The notes under the pieces: generated by a model
Databases searched by the model: none
What the model was told of the DNA's origin: nothing
Seen by the model: the letters and a program-made list of their open reading frames with translations, nothing else
Position numbers and translations under genes: made by a program
Part shown: in pieces, positions 26,968 through 35,670 of the stretch
How the letters are laid out: every line of letters begins with the position of its first letter
Numbering within the stretch: position 1 is the first letter of the stretch
Assembly: GCA_964388745.1 (NCBI GenBank)
Contig: CAYMBP010000002.1
Coordinates: 18,933 to 82,932, forward strand
From: CAYMBP01 sp964388745
Lineage (GTDB): Bacteria > Babelota > Babeliae > Babelales > RVW-14
Direction of reading: 5' to 3'
DNA length: 64,000 nt

Positions 26968-26984
26968 CAATAAATTTTCCAGAC

Positions 26985-27005
26985 AACGCCCTTCTTTTGG
27001 GCGTT
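26985..27005 (+). terminator. terminator of the NfeD-SPFH operon
   Basis: AACGCCC (26985-26991) pairs with GGGCGTT (26999-27005) around a TTCTTTT loop, 17 nt after the SPFH stop. Confidence 0.75.
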
Positions 27006-27261
27006 TGCGGCCCGATGAGTTATTTTGTAAACTAAGTTGAGGTTAAAAATAGAAGTTTATTATATTATCTATAGCAAAGAATCTTGACTAATTAATACAG
27101 CTCTAATCTATGGGGCATTCTCTGCGAACAAGGTGAGCATAAGAATCTAGTCCTTATTTGTTTCAAAAATCTTCACGCTCGCTTTAGCTTGTTGAGAGTA
27201 ACGATCAAAAATGTGTATTAATTTAAAAAAACTTTGCTATAAAAATTATGGAGGTTATGTC

Positions 27262-28836
27262 ATGTTATACCGTAACATAGGACTTTTAGCTCTTGCTCTT
27301 GGATGTATAACACCATCCGCTTATTCTATGCAATCAGAAAATGAAAAGGCTGAAAATACTTCATTCTGGAGTACAATCTATAATGGTGCAAATAGTGTTA
27401 AAACGTTTTTTACAGGAACTCCATCATCCGAATCTCAATCAACAGCCCCAGCAAATCCAAAAACTCAAGCAAAAAATGATAACAACCAAAAAAAAATAGA
27501 TAATGAGCTTACACAAAATATTATAAAAACCCTTGAGCAAACTCCTCTGTCTCAAAGTCCATCAACTACAACAACCCAAGAAAAAATAGCTGCAGAAAAC
27601 ACTGCGCCTCCAGCAGATAAGACTGGTGATGCTCAAAATAATGATGATGTAGAAACTGAAGATGAAGCTGATAACAAAGACGAAGCTGATAACAAAGAAA
27701 AAATAGAACCTACTAACGCAAAAGAGAACTTAAACAATCAAGCTCTACCTACTCCAACGCAAGAAGAAATATCAAGCGCTGCAGATAAAAATACAAGCCC
27801 AGAGTTAGGAGAAAGTTCTAACCCTATTCTTATCAATTCAGAATCAGACGAAGTAACTGTTCTGCGTGAAAAAGAATTTGATGAAATAAAAAAAGAGTTT
27901 GTCCAAAAAGAACAAGAATTAAAAGAAAAAGAGAACTTAAACAATCAAGCCCTACCTACTCCAACGCAAGAAGAAATATCAAGCGCTGCAGATAAAAATA
28001 CAAGCCCAGAGTTAGGAGAAAGTTCTAACCCTATTCTTATCAATTCAGAATCAGACGAAGTAACTGTTCTGCGTGAAAAAGAATTTGATGAAATAAAAAA
28101 AGAGTTTGACCAAAAAGAACAAGAATTAAAAGAAAAAGAACAAAGCCTTAATAATGCAAAAGCTCAACTCAACAATGAAAAATCTGAACTTAATGCACAA
28201 AAAGAGAATCATAATCGAAACAATATTGCAGCGCATGCTTGGTTTGAGCAAGAAAAGCAAAAGCTTAACGAAAAAGAACAAGAATTAAAAAAGAGAGACA
28301 GAGAGCTCTTAATCAGAGAAAATGATCTTGAAAATGATCTTAGAGACAGAGAGCTTCTTAATAACTCAATAACTCAAGAACGCGAAGCGGCAACCAAAAG
28401 AAATTTTACTCAGACAAACACTATCAGCGATCTTCAATTAAAGAATCAAGAACTTGCAAAACAGAACAGTACGCTGCAACAAGAAATAAATCGTTTTAAG
28501 CAATTAGTTGAGACGCTTCGCCAACAAAATAAGGAACTTATTCAAAAAAATAATACTCTCAAAAATCAACCCCAAAACCCAGCTATACCCCAGCGTCAAC
28601 ATCTTAATATAACGGTTCCAATGTTTCAATCATGCGATAATGGCGTTTCTGTGGCTCAATTCTTTGCTTGGTGTAACACAACCCTTAATAAACCAGACCT
28701 TCCAATAAAAATAAAAGATGCCATAAAGAATGCCTTAACAAAGAACATCGGAAGCAAATATTTGAAAAAACCAGAATTCGTTAGTGGCATACAAATGTAT
28801 AGAAATGCCATTGTAGCAGCAATTAATAATGCTTAG
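27262..28836 (+). CDS. secreted coiled-coil protein with internal 69-residue tandem duplication
   Basis: 524 aa. A signal peptide (NIGLLALALGCITPSAYS) is followed by an acidic, low-complexity region (Asn/Glu/Asp/Thr/Pro-rich), two nearly identical 69-residue copies beginning ENLNNQALPTPTQEEISSAA, a long coiled coil (about residues 290-440, many EKEQELK-type heptads), and a small C-terminal domain containing MFQSCDNGVSVAQFFAWCNT. GGAGG at 27250-27254 with 7-nt spacing fixes ATG 27262; the frame's extra 17 codons upstream have no ribosome binding site. The function is unknown. The layout (export signal, disordered repeats, coiled coil, small end domain) resembles host-facing or surface filament proteins. 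That is inference. Confidence 0.82.
   Translation: MLYRNIGLLALALGCITPSAYSMQSENEKAENTSFWSTIYNGANSVKTFFTGTPSSESQSTAPANPKTQAKNDNNQKKIDNELTQNIIKTLEQTPLSQSPSTTTTQEKIAAENTAPPADKTGDAQNNDDVETEDEADNKDEADNKEKIEPTNAKENLNNQALPTPTQEEISSAADKNTSPELGESSNPILINSESDEVTVLREKEFDEIKKEFVQKEQELKEKENLNNQALPTPTQEEISSAADKNTSPELGESSNPILINSESDEVTVLREKEFDEIKKEFDQKEQELKEKEQSLNNAKAQLNNEKSELNAQKENHNRNNIAAHAWFEQEKQKLNEKEQELKKRDRELLIRENDLENDLRDRELLNNSITQEREAATKRNFTQTNTISDLQLKNQELAKQNSTLQQEINRFKQLVETLRQQNKELIQKNNTLKNQPQNPAIPQRQHLNITVPMFQSCDNGVSVAQFFAWCNTTLNKPDLPIKIKDAIKNALTKNIGSKYLKKPEFVSGIQMYRNAIVAAINNA
27724..28137 (+). repeat. 207-bp in-frame tandem duplication inside the coiled-coil protein gene
   Basis: Copy 1 is 27724-27930 and copy 2 is 27931-28137, both starting GAGAACTTAAACAATCAAG. 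I find two differences: T/C in an Ala codon (silent, GCT/GCC) and T/A giving Val (FVQKEQ) versus Asp (FDQKEQ). The near identity shows that the duplication is recent. Confidence 0.95.
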
Positions 28837-28976
28837 AAAAACTGCTTTATAGCAAAAAATAATTTAGCTTGCACAAACATTGGGGTCATCCTAGACTCTA
28901 TCACTTTACTCTAATGAAAAAATAGACTGTGCAACTCTTAAAAGATTTAGCTATATTTATTTATGGTCTAAAATTC

Positions 28977-29004
28977 AGAGAGGCCCAAAAAAATGGGCCT
29001 CTCT
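28977..29004. terminator. bidirectional terminator between the coiled-coil gene and uvrC
   Basis: AGAGAGGCCCA (28977-28987) pairs with TGGGCCTCTCT (28994-29004) around a 6-nt A loop. TTTTAAT follows on the plus strand. It lies 12 nt after the uvrC stop on the minus strand, so it mainly serves uvrC. Confidence 0.85.
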
Positions 29005-29015
29005 TTTAATATTCT

Positions 29016-30578
29016 TTAAGTCTCCTGACGACTACGCTCAACATGCCTATGAAAAGAAAGCGCAAAATGATGTGCATAATCCCTCAAAGCAATAAGCGCT
29101 TGTCCTACAAATGAACGAATATCTAGCTTTTTTCCATCAGGAAATTTTTCAGTAAAAACAATCTCTTCTCTTTTTGCAAGGCTAATGCATCGCCCTTCAG
29201 GAATAAGGTTTCTAACGGCATTAAGCTGCCCCTTACCTCCATCAATTAAAACCAGATCAGGTAACTGCCCAGAATCTTTATATCGCCGATTTACCACCTC
29301 TTTTAGTGAGGCATAGTCATCAATACCATCAACCGATTTAATATAAAATTTTCGAGAATTATTTTTATCCGGTTTACCATCTTTAAAACGAACACAAGAG
29401 CCAACCATAAAGCGCCCTTGCTTATGAGAAATATCAAAACAGTCTATAGTACGAGGTGCAATTGGCAATAAAAACATCTGCTGCAAAAGCTGTGGTAATA
29501 AAACTTGTTTACTTACCTCTTTATGAGCGTGTAAGCGAGCAAGACGCATTAATGCTGCTTCGTGTCCATTATCGGGAAAAATAATACGTACCTGGTACGA
29601 AAGCTCATGCCATTTGCTCAAGAAAGCTTCCCACAAATTTGTATCTAGCTCAAAATTAATTAAAATTGTTGCAGTTGGCGCATTGACCCGATAGTAACTT
29701 GCCATATTCTCTGCAATCTCATCATCCGATTTAGATATACTATGAAAAATAGCTTTTTGTTTGAATTGGGTTGATCGTTCTTCAAAGAGAAAGAGAAGAT
29801 GTCCTCTCTCATCCCAAAACCAAATATGATGAGCCAATAAACCATCCTGAGCTGCAGCACGTGTATCAAGAACACCATATACTTTTTGAAAAGCCATTAA
29901 ATAATCATGCAGCTTACGTGAATATTCAAAGGTTTGATTATAGTTACTTTTAGCTATTTCTTCTTGCAAGTAAATAAGGAATTTGGCATGCCCCTTTTTT
30001 AAAGCTGCTCGAGCAAACTCAATATTCTTTTTATAGACCTCAACATCTGCATCATCTCGACAAAATCCGGCACACTGCCCCATATGAAAATAAAGGCAAC
30101 CATTCTTAATTTTTTTACCACAACGCTGTAGTCGAAATGTCTTAACTAAAAAATCATAAACCTTGCGCGCTGCTCCTTTTTCAAGAAAAGGACCAAAATA
30201 AGAACCTCTCTTTTTTTTCTGCCGTACAAGCTTAATATCTGGAATAATATCTGCTGTAATTAAAATATATAAAAATGGCTGACCAGACTTAAGAAGTACA
30301 TTGCACTTAGGCTGATGTGCCTGAATAAGCTGTGCCTCAAGAAGCATTGCTTCCACTTCATTAGTCGTTACCAAATGCTCAAGTGCTACACTAGCTCCTA
30401 AAATAGCATCAACACGCATATCTCGCCCTTGACGCTGCAGGTAGTTACTCACGCGCTTACGCAACGACTTTGCCTTGCCAACATAGACAATTACTCCCCG
30501 CGCATCTTTAAAAAGATATACACCTGGAGCATAGGGTAATTTTTTTATTTGAGCCTCAAGTTGCTGCTGTTCTTTCAT
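29016..30578 (-). CDS. uvrC: excinuclease ABC subunit C lacking the C-terminal HhH domain
   Basis: 520 aa against about 600 in most bacteria. UvrC makes both incisions in nucleotide excision repair. The N-terminal GIY-YIG nuclease reads APGVYLFKDARGVIVYVGKA (residues about 16-36). A Cys-rich segment (CLYFHMGQCAGFCRDD) and UVR-motif region follow. The RNase H-like nuclease reads DCFDISHKQGRFMVGSCVRF, DDYASLKEVVNRRYKD and PDLVLIDGGKGQL. The protein ends shortly after RDYAHHFALSFHRHVER, where others read RDEAHRFAI and continue into a tandem helix-hairpin-helix domain. A stop and a terminator follow at once, so this is the natural end and not a frameshift. It is divergent from the SP-RING-like gene. 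Confidence 0.94.
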   Translation of the reverse strand: MKEQQQLEAQIKKLPYAPGVYLFKDARGVIVYVGKAKSLRKRVSNYLQRQGRDMRVDAILGASVALEHLVTTNEVEAMLLEAQLIQAHQPKCNVLLKSGQPFLYILITADIIPDIKLVRQKKKRGSYFGPFLEKGAARKVYDFLVKTFRLQRCGKKIKNGCLYFHMGQCAGFCRDDADVEVYKKNIEFARAALKKGHAKFLIYLQEEIAKSNYNQTFEYSRKLHDYLMAFQKVYGVLDTRAAAQDGLLAHHIWFWDERGHLLFLFEERSTQFKQKAIFHSISKSDDEIAENMASYYRVNAPTATILINFELDTNLWEAFLSKWHELSYQVRIIFPDNGHEAALMRLARLHAHKEVSKQVLLPQLLQQMFLLPIAPRTIDCFDISHKQGRFMVGSCVRFKDGKPDKNNSRKFYIKSVDGIDDYASLKEVVNRRYKDSGQLPDLVLIDGGKGQLNAVRNLIPEGRCISLAKREEIVFTEKFPDGKKLDIRSFVGQALIALRDYAHHFALSFHRHVERSRQET

Positions 30579-30766
30579 ATCTGTAGTCTACTTTCCTGAT
30601 TGAATCATGCAATAAAATCTACAATTAAATTCATTCATACTACCCTATTGCAGTTTCTTAAGCAAAACGGTAGAGTACACAATAGTCAGTTAAGTGATGT
30701 TATATTCACTATAATATATCATGTGAAGATAGTTATAATTGCTAACTTTTCAGCGAAAGAATATCC

Positions 30767-31666
30767 ATGTTGAAAAATAGACAAAGATTCTTTTTCATTG
30801 TACTGATATCTGGCAGCATTGTACACTCTATCTCAATTTTGGCAATGCAGACAAAAGAAGAGATTAAAGTTACAACCGACGCTGAAGAACAACAGATACT
30901 TGAACTTACCCTTGCTCTTTCAGCTAATAAGGACCAACTTTACACATGTAATAATAATCAAGCACAAATTGTTTCAATCTATAACGCAATTGCCAAAAAA
31001 ATAGAAAAACTCAAAACGCTTTATGGAAAAGAAAAGACCCTCCACCTTCTTAATGGAAAGGATATATCCTTCAATAACCTGGAAACTGCACAAGAAATGC
31101 TTGTACACCTGACAAGACTTATATCACTTCATCACGAAGAGACTAAAACGAAAAAAAGAGATGAGCAAATCATAGCAAAAATAGCACAACAAATAAATGG
31201 CGTACCATTTGCTAAGTCTTCAGAACCGGAGCAACAGCATATTTATAATAACCCATCAAGAGCTCTTCCCGTGAAAACAAAAAATCAACTCCTAGCATCT
31301 CTAACCAAAGAGACGCCACGAGTTTACTTCTCTAAAAATGGAATTTTAACAGGAAGCGTTTTTAATACAAAAAGAGAGAGCTCCTGTCCAATTAGTACCG
31401 AAAAATTTAAGCATAATATGAAAATTGCCCACCTTGAGTGTGGACACACCCTCTCTTTTAAGAGTTTTAATGAACTCTTAACCCAACAAAAAAGAAAAAT
31501 GAATGCAGCTTCTTATCATCAACAAAAGAGCAAAAAGCAAACCTCTTCTCGACATTGTCCCATCTGCCTTCATTCGTTTGACAAAATGAAGAATGTTTAC
31601 ATTGGAAGACTCCCTGCAGCTGCAACTCTACCACAAAAAGTAATACTTAAAGCAGACAATCTATAA
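30767..31666 (+). CDS. secreted protein with C-terminal SP-RING/U-box-like zinc domain
   Basis: 299 aa. An N-terminal signal peptide (FFFIVLISGSIVHSISILAM) and a helical middle region of ~150 residues precede a compact domain at about residues 205-275: SCPISTEKF, AHLECGHTLSFKSFNELL, HCPICLHSF. The metal-ligand pattern is C207 ... C225-x-H227 ... C264-x2-C267. A full RING would have eight ligands. The CPIS opening and the single C-x-H / C-x2-C site match the one-zinc SP-RING (SUMO E3) and U-box-related layout. In eukaryotes these domains recruit E2 enzymes. An exported copy in a host-associated bacterium would suit a ubiquitin- or SUMO-pathway effector; that role is inference. A TATAAT at 30710-30715 may be its -10 box. 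Confidence 0.72.
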   Translation: MLKNRQRFFFIVLISGSIVHSISILAMQTKEEIKVTTDAEEQQILELTLALSANKDQLYTCNNNQAQIVSIYNAIAKKIEKLKTLYGKEKTLHLLNGKDISFNNLETAQEMLVHLTRLISLHHEETKTKKRDEQIIAKIAQQINGVPFAKSSEPEQQHIYNNPSRALPVKTKNQLLASLTKETPRVYFSKNGILTGSVFNTKRESSCPISTEKFKHNMKIAHLECGHTLSFKSFNELLTQQKRKMNAASYHQQKSKKQTSSRHCPICLHSFDKMKNVYIGRLPAAATLPQKVILKADNL

Positions 31667-31812
31667 GGAAAAGTTAAAAAAAAAGAAGACAAACATAAAG
31701 TAGTTTTTTCCTAAATACTATTAATATGGACTCTTTAATTTCCTTGCAAAAATGGGTATAGTAAAGGCATGCGTTGTCATATTATTCTATTTTTTTACTA
31801 ATGAGAATTTAG

Positions 31813-33024
31813 ATGCTGAGAAAACTCTTTGCTTTTTTTATAAGCTCTCTAATTGGATTTGCTATTCTTTACGGTTGCTACAGCATTTTTGTCTATTTCA
31901 CTTTTGCTACTCCTCCAACAATTGTCCTTGAAGAAGCATTGCAAGACCAACACTATAAAACCATACTTCCACTTACCCTTCATGCTTCATCAGACTACAA
32001 ACTGCGCGAAATAAAAGTAAGTATTAATAATCAGGAAATTCCTACCGACGAACTTAAATGCTCCGGACTTAAAAAATTAAATGCACAACTCAATCTTCCT
32101 GTCGAACACCTTGACAATGGCACACACTTAATCAGTATCCAAGTAAAAGATAAAAGCTATAAAGCAAATAGTTCGACACTTACAGACTCTTTCACTATTG
32201 ATAAAGAACCTCTAATTTTGACTCATGAGCACAAAGAAATTGAGACTGAGCAAGGCAAAACAATTCATATTTCCTTTGAAAGCAATAAACCTTTAACTTC
32301 CGCAAACGCACGAGCTCTTGGCAATGATTATCTTTGTTATAAAAAATCAACTGAAGGCTTAGCCTATGAGGCCTTCATTCCCGTTGAGTGTGAGCAAATT
32401 CCAACAAGCGAATCAATTATTATTTCAGCAGAAGATAAAGCCCAGACACAAACAAGCGACAAAATCACTCTAAAAGTTAAAGCTGCTAATTTTCCAAAAC
32501 AACGCGGATTTACTGTGAGTAAAAAAAAGCTTGAAGTAGAAAAAGAGGCAAGCATGAGCAACAAAGTGTTACAAACAGCTCTTATGCAATGGCTCAAACA
32601 CTCTTCAGATGAAAAATTATGGAATGGCCCCTTTATTAAACCAATTGAAGTACAACGGATGACAACACCTTTTGGAGAGATACGAACAACTCCCGAACGT
32701 GGACGCTATCACCACAAAGGAGTTGACTTAGTAAACAGACCAAAATCTGTTGTTTGGGCTGCACAAAATGGCAAAGTCATTATCAAAGATCGTTACTTAA
32801 CAACAGGAAATACGGTTGTTTTAGACCATGGACGCAAAATTTTTAGCATGTACTGCCACCTTGAAGATTTTGCAGATATTGATGTTGGAGAATTGGTTAA
32901 AAAAGGAAACCCTCTCGGTAGGCTGGGTATGACGGGTTATGCTGATGGCTACCATCTTCATTGGGAATTGCGAATTAATAATATTTCAGTTGACCCTTTC
33001 GAATGGACTGAAAATATCTATTAA
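31813..33024 (+). CDS. membrane-anchored M23 (LytM) family metallopeptidase
   Basis: 403 aa. An N-terminal anchor (FAFFISSLIGFAILYGCYSI) is followed by about 220 residues of two Ig-like beta domains and a C-terminal M23 peptidase domain (about residues 285-400). Zinc ligands: His and Asp of HHKGVDLV, and the second His of HLHWEL. Between them are GKVIIKDRYLTTGNTVVLDH and MYCHLEDF. M23 enzymes cut peptide cross-links in peptidoglycan; lipoprotein or divisome versions lacking ligands are regulators, but this one keeps its ligands. With MurG it argues for some cell-wall metabolism. Its stop overlaps the stop of the convergent GspE-like gene by 3 nt. Confidence 0.9.
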   Translation: MLRKLFAFFISSLIGFAILYGCYSIFVYFTFATPPTIVLEEALQDQHYKTILPLTLHASSDYKLREIKVSINNQEIPTDELKCSGLKKLNAQLNLPVEHLDNGTHLISIQVKDKSYKANSSTLTDSFTIDKEPLILTHEHKEIETEQGKTIHISFESNKPLTSANARALGNDYLCYKKSTEGLAYEAFIPVECEQIPTSESIIISAEDKAQTQTSDKITLKVKAANFPKQRGFTVSKKKLEVEKEASMSNKVLQTALMQWLKHSSDEKLWNGPFIKPIEVQRMTTPFGEIRTTPERGRYHHKGVDLVNRPKSVVWAAQNGKVIIKDRYLTTGNTVVLDHGRKIFSMYCHLEDFADIDVGELVKKGNPLGRLGMTGYADGYHLHWELRINNISVDPFEWTENIY

Positions 33025-34247
33025 TCAGCTCCAAGAGCCAAAAGCTCTTGATAATCGATAATTCCCTGCTCAAATTTACTAATGGCATCATCTAAAAGTG
33101 ATGCCATTTTTTGTTTTTTTGCTTGTTGTTCAATTTGCTTAGTTGTTGCTTTATTAATAATTAAACTTTTAATCTGCTCTGTACACTCAAGCCATTCAAA
33201 AATACCAACGCGCCCTCTATAACCTCGACCAGCACAATCATAACAGCCAACAGCTTTATATACTTTTTTTATTTTTCGACCTACATAAAACTCTATAAAA
33301 TTAATAATCTCTGCATTTGGCACTTCTTCTTGCTTACATGAGTCACATAGTCGACGAGCAAGTCGTTGAGCCAAAATACCCCCCACAGAAGCACTAATTA
33401 AAAATGGCTCAATTCCCATTTCAATAAGACGAGTTATAGCAAGAGCTGCACTAGAAGTGTGTAATGTGCTCAGAACAAGGTGCCCTGTTAACGCAGCCTC
33501 AATTGCAATAGAGACAGTTGCAACATCACGAATTTCTCCAATCATAATATGATCTGGGTCTTGACGCAACATAGAGCGTAACCCAATATCAAAGGTAAAT
33601 CCAGCCCGCTCATTAACCTGACTTTGATTAATGCCTTCAAGCTCATATTCTATAGGATCTTCCATAGTTACTATATTTTTTTCTTTTGCATTAAGCAATA
33701 AAAGAGACGAATACAAAGTGGTTGTCTTACCTGAGCCTGTTGGCCCAGTCACTAAAAATAATCCCGAAAGACGCCTAAAGTAAGATTGAACAGAGGCTGC
33801 AATTTCGCCACTCATTCCAAGATCATTAAACCTCAATAAATGAGTAGACCGATCAAGAAGCCGGAGAACCATTTTTTCTCCATGCAAACAAGGAAATGTT
33901 GATACACGAATATCAATTTGACGGCCATCAACGTCCTCTTGTGAAGTATGAAAAACGATCATTGACTTTCCATCTTGAGGAAGCCGACACTGAGAAATAT
34001 CAAGAGAAGCAAGAACCTTTAATCTTGAAAAAATTAAATTTTTTTGAACAACATCAACTATACAGTGATCATATAAGACACCATCAAGTCGATAACGAAC
34101 AAGAAGCCCACTATCTATAGACTCAAGATGAATATCTGATGCCCGTTGAATTAATGCTTCATATAAAAGATCATCAACAATTCTTATTGTTGGATCATCT
34201 TCCTGTCCCCTAAGAAGTTTATCCTCCCTACTCCATAAATGGTACAC
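33021..34247 (-). CDS. GspE/PilB-type secretion ATPase lacking the N-terminal MshEN domain
   Basis: 408 aa. This hexameric ATPase powers type II secretion or type IV pilus assembly at the inner membrane. The N2-like domain has SDIHLESIDSGLLVRYRLDG. Then come Walker A GPTGSGKTTTLYSSL, the Asp box MEDPIEYELEGINQSQV, Walker B with the His box LRQDPDHIMIGEIRD and LVLSTLHTSSA, and a C4 zinc motif (LCDSC ... CYDCAGRGYRGRVGIFEWL). Typical GspE/PilB proteins have ~150 more residues at the N-terminus, and the start has no clear ribosome binding site. A 132-aa membrane protein gene ends 6 nt upstream. No other secretion genes lie in the window. Confidence 0.88.
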   Translation of the reverse strand: MYHLWSREDKLLRGQEDDPTIRIVDDLLYEALIQRASDIHLESIDSGLLVRYRLDGVLYDHCIVDVVQKNLIFSRLKVLASLDISQCRLPQDGKSMIVFHTSQEDVDGRQIDIRVSTFPCLHGEKMVLRLLDRSTHLLRFNDLGMSGEIAASVQSYFRRLSGLFLVTGPTGSGKTTTLYSSLLLLNAKEKNIVTMEDPIEYELEGINQSQVNERAGFTFDIGLRSMLRQDPDHIMIGEIRDVATVSIAIEAALTGHLVLSTLHTSSAALAITRLIEMGIEPFLISASVGGILAQRLARRLCDSCKQEEVPNAEIINFIEFYVGRKIKKVYKAVGCYDCAGRGYRGRVGIFEWLECTEQIKSLIINKATTKQIEQQAKKQKMASLLDDAISKFEQGIIDYQELLALGAD

Positions 34248-34253
34248 AAGAGG

Positions 34254-34652
34254 CTACCCAAGCTTATAACCAACAAGAAATCCGAGCAAAGAGACAATAA
34301 AGAGAATAAAATTAAGCTTAACCCAATCAATAACCTGCATGGCAAAAGCGTTAAAAGTAAAGTCCGCTCCCACGCCAAATGCATCGTTAATAGTATCCCA
34401 GTGCATTGTAATAAATTGATTATACTCTAAGACTTTTACAACAACAACACAAGCAAGTAAGGTAAAAAAGAAGCTTTTGAAATAGCGTTTAAATAAAAAA
34501 CCTACACCAAAGCTTAAACCAAAACAAAGCGCTGTATCAACAACCTCAGATGAAGACCCAGCAACTTCTTGAAGCCAATTTTTTACATCCAAATCTATCC
34601 AAAACTGCTTTACACTAGCCCACGCATTGTTGAAATATTCATTTACTGACAT
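34254..34652 (-). CDS. small membrane protein, possibly FUN14-like
   Basis: 132 aa. Three hydrophobic segments occur (VDTALCFGLSFGVGFLFKRY, SFFFTLLACVVVVKVLEYNQ, LNFILFIVSLLGFLVGYKLG) after a ~35-residue polar N-terminus. The first has Gly spacing and an ending (GxxxGxLFKRYFKS) similar to the FUN14 family of small membrane proteins, and the MHWDTI patch after the second segment also resembles that family. I consider the match suggestive only. The gene lies 6 nt upstream of the GspE-like gene on the same strand, so they are probably co-transcribed. The function is unknown. Confidence 0.65.
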   Translation of the reverse strand: MSVNEYFNNAWASVKQFWIDLDVKNWLQEVAGSSSEVVDTALCFGLSFGVGFLFKRYFKSFFFTLLACVVVVKVLEYNQFITMHWDTINDAFGVGADFTFNAFAMQVIDWVKLNFILFIVSLLGFLVGYKLG

Positions 34653-34793
34653 AATTACCCTTTCACTTATAAGGTTATTATACTAAATAATAATAGAATA
34701 AAATACTAACATTAAATTAACATGAAAGAGGTTTTATATTCCAGTATATTATAAAAAAATAAAAATATTTCATTAAAGAGTAATGCAAAAAAA

Positions 34794-34820
34794 TGGCGGG
34801 AGCTTTCAACACTCCCGCCA
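34794..34820 (-). terminator. intrinsic terminator of the HU gene
   Basis: TGGCGGGAG (34794-34802) pairs with CTCCCGCCA (34812-34820). Read on the minus strand, a run of Ts (ATTTTTTT) follows the stem. It is 27 nt beyond the HU stop. Confidence 0.9.
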
Positions 34821-34847
34821 TTAAGTTACTTTAAAGCAAAAGCGTTT

Positions 34848-35120
34848 TTACTCAACAATATCTTTGAGCCTCTTTCCTGCTTTGAACTTAGGTACTTTTT
34901 TCGCAGCAATTTTCATTTTTTTACGAGTGGTTGGGTTAATACCCACACGCTCTTTGCGCTTCATCACTGCAAATGTACCAAACCCTGTAAGAACAACAGA
35001 GTTGCCCTTTTTAAGCGATGTTTCAACAGACTTAATAAAAGACTCAAGTGCATCTTTGCATGTTGTTTTAGGCAAATTTGTGTCTTTGGCCATCTGTTCA
35101 ATCAATGCAGCTTTGTTCAT
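34848..35120 (-). CDS. hup: HU-family nucleoid DNA-binding protein
   Basis: 90 aa. HU/IHF-family proteins bend and compact DNA as dimers. The sequence has the full fold: MNKAALIEQMAKDTNLPKTT, the LESFIKSVETSLKKGNSVVL helix-strand, GFGTFAVMKRKERVGINPTT (HU signature) and KVPKFKAGKRLKDIVE. The start ATG 35120 has GAGGAG just upstream; an in-frame extension to 35216 lies in the promoter region. Whether it is HU or an IHF subunit cannot be settled by eye. The signature Pro in the beta arm is replaced within INPTTRKKMK as in many HUs. It is monocistronic with its own terminator. Confidence 0.95.
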   Translation of the reverse strand: MNKAALIEQMAKDTNLPKTTCKDALESFIKSVETSLKKGNSVVLTGFGTFAVMKRKERVGINPTTRKKMKIAAKKVPKFKAGKRLKDIVE

Positions 35121-35207
35121 AAAAAACTCCTCAATCTGAAATCCGTTAGAAAACGATAACAAAACTCCCATCAACACATTCACACTCTTTATTCCTTCAA
35201 CAGAATC

Positions 35208-35230
35208 GTCTATCAATGAAGATTTGTCAA
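35208..35230 (-). promoter_or_regulatory. probable promoter of the HU gene
   Basis: On the minus strand a perfect TTGACA lies at 35230-35225. With a 17-nt spacer the -10 hexamer would be GATTCT, which is weak. The region 35231-35469 beyond it holds no gene. Confidence 0.45.
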
Positions 35231-35469
35231 GCGCCCCCCTTAAATTAGGCCTATAAATAGCTAAAATGAAGAAATTTCAATAAAAAAGTCTCATTTATGG
35301 AGTAATTTCTGAGTAAAACTGCAACAAGAAATATTTTAATGGCAGAAATATTAGGGTCTATCACCGTCATTTTGGAGCAAAGTAATAAAATCTATTGCTA
35401 GACGCTATTATTTACTACCTTGTAAACTCCAAAGCTGCGACCTTGAGAGAAAGATTTTAGTTAAGAAAA

Positions 35470-35557
35470 TGGTGCCGAGGGCCGGACTCGAACCGGCACG
35501 AGCTTTGGGCTCGAGGGATTTTAAGTCCCTTGCGTCTACCAATTCCGCCACCCCGGC
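35470..35557 (-). tRNA. tRNA-Leu (anticodon UAA)
   Basis: A full cloverleaf on the minus strand: acceptor GCCGGGG/CCTCGGC, D-arm with GGCGGAATTGGTAGACGC, anticodon loop CTTAAAA (UAA), a long class II variable arm (TCGAGCCCAAAGCTCG), T-arm CCGGTTCGAGTCCGG, and an encoded 3' CCA at 35472-35470. A36-A37-A38 is present, the pattern recognised for isopentenyl/methylthio modification. Confidence 0.96.
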
Positions 35558-35566
35558 ACACCTATA

Positions 35567-35640
<74 letters not shown>

Positions 35641-35670
35641 TTCAATGCATTTATATTTCAATATTTAGTA

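Noticed and set aside
27724..28137. Two-copy repeat as a CRISPR-like or IS-related element
   Set aside because: The copies are directly abutting, in frame and coding; there are no spacers, terminal inverted repeats or transposase.
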